Positions 1 to 5,778 of a DNA stretch of 11,887 bases are shown here, one piece after another. The notes below the pieces were generated by a model. The model was given only the letters and a program-made list of their open reading frames with translations, did not search any database and was not told the origin of the DNA. Numbering within the stretch: the first letter of the stretch is position 1; each line of letters starts with the position of its first letter. A program made the position numbers and the translations under genes. Origin of the DNA: Chloroflexota bacterium (GTDB taxonomy: Bacteria > Chloroflexota > UBA6077 > FW602-bin22 > JACQUS01); the NCBI GenBank assembly GCA_016210125.1, contig JACQUS010000400.1, positions 1-11,887 on the forward strand. The letters run 5' to 3'.

Positions 1-416
1 CAGACGCGCGAGTCCGACGGATACATCGGAGGGTCGTTGAAACCGGGATCGATGGCGACGCCGTGCAGGCCGAGCTCCCTGATGCAGCGGTCGAGCTCGC
101 GCAAGGTGTCCGGGCGACCGAGGGGCACGCCGCCGGTGCCCAGCAGCTTGCCGGCGTAGCGGCGCTCGAGGTCGGCGATGTCGTCGTTGGAGACGGCGCC
201 GTGCGGCGGGGGGCACTGGCGGCCGTTCATGACGCCGAGCGTAATCCCGACCGCCTCGACCTCCGCCAAGAACTCGGCCATGGAGCGGTTCAGCGCGGCC
301 TGCGGCGGCGGCACGTTGAGCTGCCTCGCAAACCACGTGATGCGTTCGCGCGTGTAGATGCGCAGGTCGAGGAAGCCGTGGCTCGGCGGACGCAGGCGAA
401 AGTCGATGACGTCCAT
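1..416 (-). CDS. Amidohydrolase-2 family protein, N-terminal part (runs off the left edge)
   Basis: The first 138 codons of a gene that continues beyond the window. The start ATG (416-414) overlaps the TAA stop of the upstream lipoprotein gene (TAATG), and AGAGG lies 7 nt upstream, so the start is well supported and the two genes are probably co-translated. The product begins MDVIDF and later reads GVAIDPGF, with the alternating strand/helix look of the TIM-barrel amidohydrolase-2 family (metal-dependent hydrolases and decarboxylases such as the gamma-resorcylate decarboxylase group). Known members usually carry a metal-binding HxH at the end of strand 1; here the same place reads R7-L-R9 followed by PP. 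The protein may therefore use fewer metal ligands, or none, at this site. The remaining ligands would lie in the missing part, so activity cannot be judged. The substrate is unknown; the partner lipoprotein may bind it. Confidence 0.75.
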   Translation of the reverse strand, partial: MDVIDFRLRPPSHGFLDLRIYTRERITWFARQLNVPPPQAALNRSMAEFLAEVEAVGITLGVMNGRQCPPPHGAVSNDDIADLERRYAGKLLGTGGVPLGRPDTLRELDRCIRELGLHGVAIDPGFNDPPMYPSDSRV

Positions 417-1561
417 TAGCGCGCCTCTGGCGGAACGACCTCCGGTCGCACGGGGAGGCCACGCTCCCTGATGTACCGCAGGGTGCCGGCGTGGGCCGGA
501 ATGGGGCTCATCTCAGCGACCGCCTTGATGAAATCGACCTCGCGACTCGGCGGGTAGGCGTTCTCCTGCGGGCGACGGTTCGTATCGATGGCCTTGACGA
601 TCTGGTAAGCCAGCTCCGGGTCGAGGTCCGAGGTCGCCACGGTCACGATCATCCCGGTCCAGGTCGGCACTGGCGCATCGTTCCCGGCCCCCTTGTACAC
701 GCCGGCGCGCACCTCGCCGAACGTGTAGTACGGATACTTCTCCTTCACCCTGGCGACGACATTCTGCGGCCAGCCCAAGACGCGGATCGGCGCCGACGCC
801 TGTACGTCGACGATAGCGCCATCGGGCGCAGTCGCGCCTACAGCCTTGACGAACCCGACGATGCGGCGATCCTTCGTGGCCACGAGGGCGTCTTCGAGCC
901 CGCCGCGGTACCACTTGGGGTTGATGCCGGCTGCTGCGAGCGTGTTGTGGGCCAGCACGTCGGTGTAGGTGCCCGTTCCCCCGGCGAACTCGCGACCTTC
1001 GAGCTGCGGGATCGACGTGATCCCGCTGTCCTGGCGCACGACGAACACGTTGACGCTGACGTTGCTCGTCCAGAGCGCCCGCAAGTTGCGCATCGGCTGG
1101 TCCTTGAACTGCGCCAGGCCCTCGTAGGCCTCGTATCCCAGCCCGTGCTGCGTGGTGAGCAGATGGAGCTGCCCGGATCGCAGCCGGCTGATGCCCTCGA
1201 CGGCGCCCTTCGTCTCGCTGACGGTGATTTGGACGCTCGGCACGTGCTCGTTGATGACCTTCGAGGCGGCGACGGCATAGGTGAAGACCGGGGAGACCAG
1301 CGGCGCCGGCCCCCACGTGAGCCGGCGCACCTCGGCCGGCTTGGCCGGGGCAGGGGCCTTCGGTTGCGCGGGCGCCGCCTTCGGCGCTGCCGGCGCTGGA
1401 GCAGCCGGCGCCGGCGGCTGGGCTGCCGGCGGGGCGGCCTTCGCTGGCGCCGGCGCGGCCGTCGTGTCCTTCGCTGGAGCTGCTGTCGACGGCCCGCAGC
1501 CGAGGCTCAGGAGGAGTGCTAGCGCTATCGTGGCTACGCTGATGCGATCATGTCTTCGCAC
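416..1561 (-). CDS. TAXI-family TRAP transporter solute-binding lipoprotein
   Basis: Extracytoplasmic solute-binding protein of the TAXI type, which captures small organic acids or amino acids for a TRAP permease. I chose the GTG at 1561 (381 aa) because AGAGGTGG sits just upstream and the protein then starts with a proper lipoprotein signal: basic RRHDR, a hydrophobic core at about residues 7-20, and a lipobox SLGC with the lipidated Cys at 22. An upstream GTG at 1633 has no ribosome binding site and would bury the signal. Residues about 25-77 form a low-complexity Ala/Pro/Lys tether. The folded part begins near residue 80 and has TAXI-like features: PVFTYAVAA near 91-99, a TKGAVEG segment near 117-123, and LRSGQLHLL near 127-135. 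No TRAP membrane subunit is encoded in this window. The gene is coupled to the downstream amidohydrolase and divergent from the Crp-type regulator, a likely controller. Confidence 0.85.
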   Translation of the reverse strand: MRRHDRISVATIALALLLSLGCGPSTAAPAKDTTAAPAPAKAAPPAAQPPAPAAPAPAAPKAAPAQPKAPAPAKPAEVRRLTWGPAPLVSPVFTYAVAASKVINEHVPSVQITVSETKGAVEGISRLRSGQLHLLTTQHGLGYEAYEGLAQFKDQPMRNLRALWTSNVSVNVFVVRQDSGITSIPQLEGREFAGGTGTYTDVLAHNTLAAAGINPKWYRGGLEDALVATKDRRIVGFVKAVGATAPDGAIVDVQASAPIRVLGWPQNVVARVKEKYPYYTFGEVRAGVYKGAGNDAPVPTWTGMIVTVATSDLDPELAYQIVKAIDTNRRPQENAYPPSREVDFIKAVAEMSPIPAHAGTLRYIRERGLPVRPEVVPPEAR

Positions 1562-1867
1562 AGTCCACCTCTGGCTCTGCTTCGCAAGCGCTGCGTCAAC
1601 TGCGGCGGCGAGCGCAATCGCTCGGCGACGCACGGCGATCAGGTCGTACCGGAGAGGACACCGCTACCCCGGAGCGTGGGCCGAACGGCCCGGCTCCTCC
1701 GCACCGAGCGTGGTCGGCCACAGCGGCTGCTGCCGGCTCGGGATGCCCTGCGAGCGGCCCGGCTGTAGTACACTTAGCGCGCAGAGGCTACACTGCCCGC
1801 CGGGATCGTACAAGTGCCGCTGTCACGCTCATGCTGTAGCGCGAGGCACATCCTAGGTGACACCGCC
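1562..1867. promoter_or_regulatory. Divergent intergenic region between the TAXI lipoprotein and the Crp/Fnr gene
   Basis: No convincing gene lies in these 306 bases. They must hold the promoters of both divergent units, but I see no strong -35/-10 pair. Visible small structures are: a perfect inverted repeat GGGCCG-AA-CGGCCC at 1678-1691; TGTAGTACA at 1764-1772, a small dyad; two copies of TACACT at 1769 and 1789, exactly 20 bp apart, each a 4/6 match to a -10 box; and TGTCAC (1821-1826), complementary to GTGACA (1857-1862), which covers part of the regulator's ribosome binding site. Any of these may be chance in GC-rich DNA. The region is of normal size for a divergent control region. Confidence 0.45.
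1565..1572 (-). promoter_or_regulatory. Ribosome binding site of the TAXI lipoprotein gene
   Basis: AGAGGTGG on the minus strand, with the AGAGG core 6 nt before the GTG at 1561. It decides the start codon in favour of this GTG over the GTG at 1633, which lacks a comparable site. Confidence 0.7.
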
Positions 1868-2599
1868 ATGGCAGATCACCGATCGCAGCGCCCCCCGGCG
1901 CTCGAGACGGACGAGGCGTCTCCCCTCGCCTTTCTGGCGGCGCACCATGTCTTCGGCGCGCTGCCCCCAGATGATCTCGCCGAGCTCGCCGCTCAGGTGG
2001 TGGTACGCCGGTACGCGAAGGGCCACCGCCTCTGCTACACTGGGGACGCCGTAAGCTCCGTCTTCGTCGTCAGGTCAGGGCTCGTCGCGCTGACCGAGGG
2101 CGACGAGGGCGGCGACGTGCACGCGCTGGTGACCTTTTCGTCGGGCGACGTCTTCGGCGCCGCCGCGGCCGTGGTTCACGCGCCGCACAGCGGGACGGCG
2201 GTCGCCGTCGTGGACACGGTGGTGCTCGTCGTGCGGGCGGACCTCTTCGAGCGCTTCTACTGGCGCTGCGCGCAGCTCGCCTATGAGACGCTGCGTGAGC
2301 TCCACCGCCTCGAATGCCGCGCCCAGCAGACGATTTTGCGGCTCACGACCAAACAGGTAGCCTCGCGCATCGCCGCCTTTCTCTTGCAATCGGCCACGAA
2401 GGTGGAGCACGTGGACGCGGAGCACGCGAGCTTGGAGCTCGCCCTCTCTCACGAAGACCTCGCCATCCTCGTCGGCACCACGCGCGTGACGGTGACGCGC
2501 GTCCTCGCGCGCCTCTCGCGGGCCAAGATCATTGCCGTCAGCGGTCGGCGAGTGATCATCCTGCAGCCCGACGCGCTCCACCAGCTCGTGGCGCGCTGA
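1868..2599 (+). CDS. Crp/Fnr-family transcriptional regulator
   Basis: A 243-aa DNA-binding regulator. The ATG at 1868 is chosen because AGGTGA lies 7 nt upstream; an in-frame start at 1814 would add 18 residues without a good ribosome binding site. Residues about 27-125 form the cyclic-nucleotide-type beta-barrel, 130-175 the dimerisation helix, and 190-235 the Crp-type winged helix (SHEDLAILVG, then recognition helix TTRVTVTRVLARL at 204-216, then a wing ending RRVIILQ). Compared with E. coli CRP, the phosphate-binding motif (GE... and RS) reads GDVFGAAA and GTA, so both the Glu and Arg contacts to cAMP are missing. In the recognition helix the two Arg positions are kept but the Glu is Val (207). 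There is no N-terminal Cys cluster like that of FNR. The signal is therefore unknown, probably not cAMP. Its position between divergent units suggests local control. Confidence 0.85.
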   Translation: MADHRSQRPPALETDEASPLAFLAAHHVFGALPPDDLAELAAQVVVRRYAKGHRLCYTGDAVSSVFVVRSGLVALTEGDEGGDVHALVTFSSGDVFGAAAAVVHAPHSGTAVAVVDTVVLVVRADLFERFYWRCAQLAYETLRELHRLECRAQQTILRLTTKQVASRIAAFLLQSATKVEHVDAEHASLELALSHEDLAILVGTTRVTVTRVLARLSRAKIIAVSGRRVIILQPDALHQLVAR

Positions 2600-2637
2600 C
2601 CCTCAAGCGGGCGGCCGCTGGCCCCGATCAAGCCCCT

Positions 2638-2668
2638 TGTGACGAACGTTACCCGACCGCAGTAACGT
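2638..2668. promoter_or_regulatory. Candidate operator upstream of the creatininase-family gene
   Basis: Two overlapping dyads lie in the 136-bp gap after the regulator gene. A perfect 7-bp inverted repeat, ACGTTAC (2646-2652) and GTAACGT (2662-2668), has a 9-bp spacer. Overlapping it, TGTGA-N6-TTACC (2638-2653) matches the classical CRP consensus at 8 of 10 positions. A weak promoter-like pair follows: TTGCAC (2675-2680), 16 bp, TAGCGT (2697-2702). If that were used, the CRP-like site would be centred roughly 60 bp upstream of the transcription start, a classical activator distance. This is inference; the repeat has no T-tract and so is a poor terminator. Confidence 0.3.
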
Positions 2669-2735
2669 AGGCACTTGCACGTCGCGCCGCAGCACGTAGC
2701 GTGGGCCTGGCCCGGACCGGGCAGGAGGCGCAGCG

Positions 2736-3683
2736 GTGAGCATGGACTTCGCGCGCACCATCACGGGTCCCGATGGCCGGACCGAGCGGCTGCCGGCCAA
2801 GCTGTTCTATGAGAACTTGTCGTGGCGGGATGTCAAAGAGATGCCGGACAAGGATCGCGTGATCATCTGCCAGCCGCTCGGCGCCATCGAGCAGCACGGC
2901 CCGCACGGGCCGCTCGACATGGACATCAACACCGCGCGCGCGACGGTGCCCTTGGCCGCGCATCGCGCCACCCAGCGCGGGACGCGGGTGCTTGTCGCGC
3001 CGCTCATCCCCTATGGCTTCTCCCTCAACCTGATGGACGAGGAGTACACTGCCGACGAGTTCCCCGGCACCATCACCTTCTCGGCGCAGGCGTACTTCAC
3101 GGTGCTCATGGAGGTCTGCAAGGGCTTCATCCGCGCTGGCTTCCGGCGCATCGCGCTGGTGACTGGGCATGGTAACAACCTGCCGACGATGCAGATCGTC
3201 GGCCGCGAGATCCGCCACCGAACCGGAGCCCTCGTGATGGTCACCGCTCCGTACCTGCTGGCTGGGACCGAGATCCTGGCCGAGCTCGAGCAAGGGTTCT
3301 TGAAGCACGCCGAAGAGTTCGAGACATCGATCACCTGGGTCGTGGACGAGGAGTCGCTGGACCTACAGATGCTCGCGGAGCGGCGCGCACCGGTGGACCT
3401 GGAGTCGGGACGCGGAGGCAAATTCTTCCGGCGCGATGCCGTGACGCAGCCGGCGAGCGCCGGGCGGCTCTTCCTCGCCGAGAAGTCGTCAGAGATGTCA
3501 CGCGGCGGGGTCATCGGCGATCCGCACCTTGCCAGCAAAGAGAAGGGTGAGCGTTTCGTCACCTACATGGTCGACAAGCTCACGGAAGCGTTCGAGTTCT
3601 TCGGCCAGGTCGAGTTCGGCAAGGGCCGTGACGCCTACATCCGGTCGACGAATAGCTGGGGGGCCACGCCGGCGCAGCGCTAG
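2736..3683 (+). CDS. Creatininase-family protein (metal-dependent amidohydrolase)
   Basis: A 315-aa cytoplasmic protein of the creatininase superfamily, which includes creatinine amidohydrolase, formamide hydrolases of flavin biosynthesis and the mycofactocin peptidase MftE. The start is GTG at 2736, with AGGAGG 7 nt upstream; an in-frame ATG two codons later is too far from that site. Family signatures are intact: PLGAIEQHGPHGPLDMD, giving likely metal ligands Glu52, His54 and Asp63, then TGHGNN with His145, and HAEEFETS with Glu196. At 315 aa it is longer than the roughly 240-270 aa usual for the family, with about 40 extra N-terminal residues before the core and a C-terminal tail. The binuclear metal site looks complete, so hydrolysis of a cyclic amide, lactam or formamide-type bond is likely. 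The exact substrate cannot be told. It lies between the regulator and two dehydrogenases, so it may act in the same catabolic route. Confidence 0.85.
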   Translation: MSMDFARTITGPDGRTERLPAKLFYENLSWRDVKEMPDKDRVIICQPLGAIEQHGPHGPLDMDINTARATVPLAAHRATQRGTRVLVAPLIPYGFSLNLMDEEYTADEFPGTITFSAQAYFTVLMEVCKGFIRAGFRRIALVTGHGNNLPTMQIVGREIRHRTGALVMVTAPYLLAGTEILAELEQGFLKHAEEFETSITWVVDEESLDLQMLAERRAPVDLESGRGGKFFRRDAVTQPASAGRLFLAEKSSEMSRGGVIGDPHLASKEKGERFVTYMVDKLTEAFEFFGQVEFGKGRDAYIRSTNSWGATPAQR

Positions 3684-3754
3684 CGCCACCGGCGCGTAGC
3701 TCGGCTACATCTCGCCTTCGGCGCTATGAGCATCACGAGAGCCCGTGCTGCATC

Positions 3755-3784
3755 GGATGGCTGTGGATGGCTGTGGATGGCTGT
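3755..3784. repeat. Three perfect tandem copies of a 10-bp unit
   Basis: The unit GGATGGCTGT occurs three times head to tail in the 208-bp gap between the creatininase-family gene and the first dehydrogenase. Its 10-bp period is close to one DNA helical turn, so repeated half-sites on one DNA face are possible; replication slippage is the simpler explanation. The rest of the gap (3684-3891) shows only short GC hairpins, for example GTAGC-tcg-GCTAC at 3696-3708, without T-tracts. Confidence 0.7.
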
Positions 3785-3891
3785 GCCAGGATACGCGCTC
3801 AGAATCGCGATCGGACCGGTCTGGGCGAAGCTGGTGGCTGAGCGCTGCGGTTGTCGCCTTTAGCGCCGACTGCGGCCAGCGAGGAGGATTC

Positions 3892-4695
3892 ATGGCCAGT
3901 AGAGCAGCGTTGGCCGGGAAGCGCGCGCTCGTCACCGGCGGAGGCCAGGGAATTGGCCGAAGCATCTGTCTGGCGTTTGCGCGGTCGGGCGCTGATGTTG
4001 CTGTGTGCGATATCAACGAAGCCACCGCGCAGGAGACGGCGCGGCAGGTCCGCGCGCTGGGGCGCCAGGCGCTGGCGCTCGTCGGCGACGCCGCGCGCAA
4101 GGTCGAAGCACAGCGGTGGGTTCAAGAGACGGTCACGCGCTTGGGAGGCATCGACATCCTGGTCAACAACGCCGGCTGGCGAACTCGCCACCCCTTTCTC
4201 GAGTATCCGGAGGACGAGCTCGACCGCATCATCGCCGTGACGCTCAAGGCCACCTTCCTGTGCTCGCAGGTCGCCGCTCAGGAGATGGCGAAGCAGCACG
4301 GCGGGCGAATCATCAACATCTCCGCTGCTGCCGCCGACCGCGCCAACGTCCACACGTCGGCCGATGCGGCGGCCAAAGGCGGAGTCAACAGCCTCACATA
4401 CGTGATGGCGACGGAGCTGGCCCCGTTCGGGATCACGGTGAATGCGATTGCGCCCGGCTTCGTCGATACGCCGTTCCAGCGCACGGCGTCGACAGCGGCC
4501 GATCTGGCGGCGCGACTCGGGCGCACTCCGCTTGGCCGGCTGGGCCGGCCCGACGAGGTGGCGGCGATGGCCGTGTATTTGGCCTCCGATGCCGCGGCGT
4601 GGGTTACCGGCGCCGTGTTGCGGATCGACGGCGGGTTCGTCGCAGCAGGGGTCTTCCCGGAGGCGCATCGTGCGAGCGCTGCGGCCTCGCCGTGA
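3892..4695 (+). CDS. Short-chain dehydrogenase-like protein lacking the catalytic Ser and Tyr (probable pseudoenzyme)
   Basis: A 267-aa Rossmann-fold protein of the classical SDR family. The ATG at 3892 is chosen for the adjacent GAGGAGG (3881-3887); an in-frame upstream start near 3745 has no ribosome binding site. The cofactor site looks intact: TGGGQGIG (15-22), Asp40 at the end of strand 2 (NAD(H) preference) and NNAG (92-95). The active site is not: where the downstream paralogue has Ser145 and Tyr158, this protein has Ala145 and Asp158 (codon GAT), and the helix-4 Asn position is Thr117. Lys162 is kept. The C-terminus (PLGRLGRP, ASD, WVTG, DGGF) is normal. It aligns without gaps to the next gene at about 65% identity by hand count, so it is a duplicate that lost catalysis while keeping the fold. 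It could be a structural partner or a regulatory subunit. An unusual chemistry using Asp158 is less likely. Confidence 0.85.
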   Translation: MASRAALAGKRALVTGGGQGIGRSICLAFARSGADVAVCDINEATAQETARQVRALGRQALALVGDAARKVEAQRWVQETVTRLGGIDILVNNAGWRTRHPFLEYPEDELDRIIAVTLKATFLCSQVAAQEMAKQHGGRIINISAAAADRANVHTSADAAAKGGVNSLTYVMATELAPFGITVNAIAPGFVDTPFQRTASTAADLAARLGRTPLGRLGRPDEVAAMAVYLASDAAAWVTGAVLRIDGGFVAAGVFPEAHRASAAASP

Positions 4696-4853
4696 GCGCG
4701 GCGGCCGCGCAGTATGGACCCTGCCCGCGCACGCGGTGCCGCAGGCAGGCGATACGCATGCGCTCCCGGCGGCTAGCTTGACAGGACTCGCGGCGCCCAT
4801 CGCGGGCCAGCGCCGGCTGCAAGCCACTCTCAGTAAGAAGAGGAGCATAGACT

Positions 4854-5633
4854 GTGGCAGTCGACGGCGTGTTGATGGGCAAAGTGGCGCTGGTGACCGG
4901 CGCCGGCCAGGGCATTGGCCGAGCCATCGCGCTGACGTTCGCCGGCGAAGGCGCGGATGTCGCCGCCGCTGATCTGAGCGGAACGAGGGCCGAGGACACG
5001 GCGGCGGAGATCTGCCGCCGCGGCCGTCGGGCGCTCGCGCTCGGCGGCGACGTGTCCCGCAAGGCCGACGCCGAAGGCTGGGTGCACGAGACGGTGGCCC
5101 AACTCGGCCAGCTCGACATCCTGGTGAACAGCGCCGGATATCGTACGCGGCACCCTTTCCTCACCTTCCCTGAGGACGAGATGGACCGCATTATCGCCGT
5201 CTGCCTCAAAGGCACGTTCCTCTGCGCGCAGGCCGCCGCGCGCGAGATGGTGAAGCGGCGGTCGGGGCGGATCATCAACATCTCGTCGGTGGTCGCCGAA
5301 AGCGCGACGGTCCACACTGCCGCATATACCGCCGCCAAGGGCGGCGTGAACAGCTTGACGTACGTGACCGCGACCGAGTTAGCGCCGTATGGCGTCACGG
5401 TGAACGCCATCGCGCCAGGAACGGTCGATACGCCGCATCATCTGGTGGACAAGACCGAGGCCGATCTGCGCGACCGTCTTAGCCGCACACCGCTGGGAAG
5501 ATTGGGGCGCCCCGAAGAGATCGCGGCCCTGGCCCTCTACCTGGCTTCCGACGACGCCGGCTGGGTCACCGGATCGGTCTTTCGCATCGACGGCGGCTTC
5601 AATGCGGCGAGGGTTTTCCCGGAGCGCGCCTGA
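4854..5633 (+). CDS. Short-chain dehydrogenase/reductase (active-site complete)
   Basis: A 259-aa NAD(P)-dependent oxidoreductase of the classical SDR family (FabG-like), acting on an alcohol or ketone. The start is GTG at 4854, with AGGAG 8 nt upstream; an ATG at 4875 has no such site and would cut the first strand short. Motifs are TGAGQGIG (15-22), Asp40 suggesting NAD(H) rather than NADP(H), NSAG (92-95), catalytic Ser145, Tyr158 and Lys162. The helix-4 Asn of many SDRs is Cys117 here. The C-terminus has the usual PLGRLGRP, WVTG and DGGF elements. It follows its catalytically dead paralogue by 158 nt and has its own strong ribosome binding site. Conserved surface and C-terminal segments shared by the two fit a mixed tetramer. 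The substrate is unknown; context suggests oxidation of a product from the hydrolases encoded nearby. Confidence 0.9.
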   Translation: MAVDGVLMGKVALVTGAGQGIGRAIALTFAGEGADVAAADLSGTRAEDTAAEICRRGRRALALGGDVSRKADAEGWVHETVAQLGQLDILVNSAGYRTRHPFLTFPEDEMDRIIAVCLKGTFLCAQAAAREMVKRRSGRIINISSVVAESATVHTAAYTAAKGGVNSLTYVTATELAPYGVTVNAIAPGTVDTPHHLVDKTEADLRDRLSRTPLGRLGRPEEIAALALYLASDDAGWVTGSVFRIDGGFNAARVFPERA

Positions 5634-5711
5634 CGTAGATCTCTGTGCCATAGGCCGGGGGAAGTGGGGCCACCGCGATGAGCGAGCGATCCAGACGAAG
5701 CGGTCTTTTCA

Positions 5712-5778
5712 GGGGCACGAGTCGGGCGGGTGCGCTCCAGTGCCCCGGCTACTCGGCGCGGGACGGCCGGCGCGTCCC
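5712..5778. terminator. Two stem-loops between convergent genes
   Basis: The 145-bp gap between the second dehydrogenase and the convergent iron-sulfur gene contains GGGGCAC (5712-5718) pairing with GTGCCCC (5740-5746), and GGGACG (5760-5765) pairing with CGTCCC (5773-5778), which abuts the TAA stop of the minus-strand gene. Neither is followed by a real T-tract on either strand, so these are at best weak or factor-assisted terminators or mRNA-end stabilisers. Confidence 0.25.

Noticed and set aside
63..419. Plus-strand open frame at the left edge
   Set aside because: The minus strand reads as an amidohydrolase with coupled start and ribosome binding site, which explains the open frame.
491..1522. 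Plus-strand open frame of 343 codons opposite the TAXI gene
   Set aside because: Antisense shadow with an Arg-rich low-complexity end; no ribosome binding site, and the minus-strand product is a recognisable lipoprotein.
1559..1633. GTG at 1633 as start of the TAXI lipoprotein
   Set aside because: It adds 24 residues before the signal peptide and lacks a ribosome binding site, while GTG at 1561 has AGAGGTGG and an immediate signal sequence.
3696..3722. Small hairpins after the creatininase-family gene
   Set aside because: Stems of 4-5 bp without T-tracts are expected by chance at this base composition; not called as a terminator.
3745..3891. Upstream extension of the first dehydrogenase to 3745
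   Set aside because: The extra 49 residues would be encoded by the tandem repeat and have no ribosome binding site or family similarity; ATG at 3892 has a strong one.
4778..4783. TTGACA in the gap before the second dehydrogenase
   Set aside because: A perfect -35 hexamer, but no acceptable -10 box 15-19 bp downstream, so a promoter is not supported.
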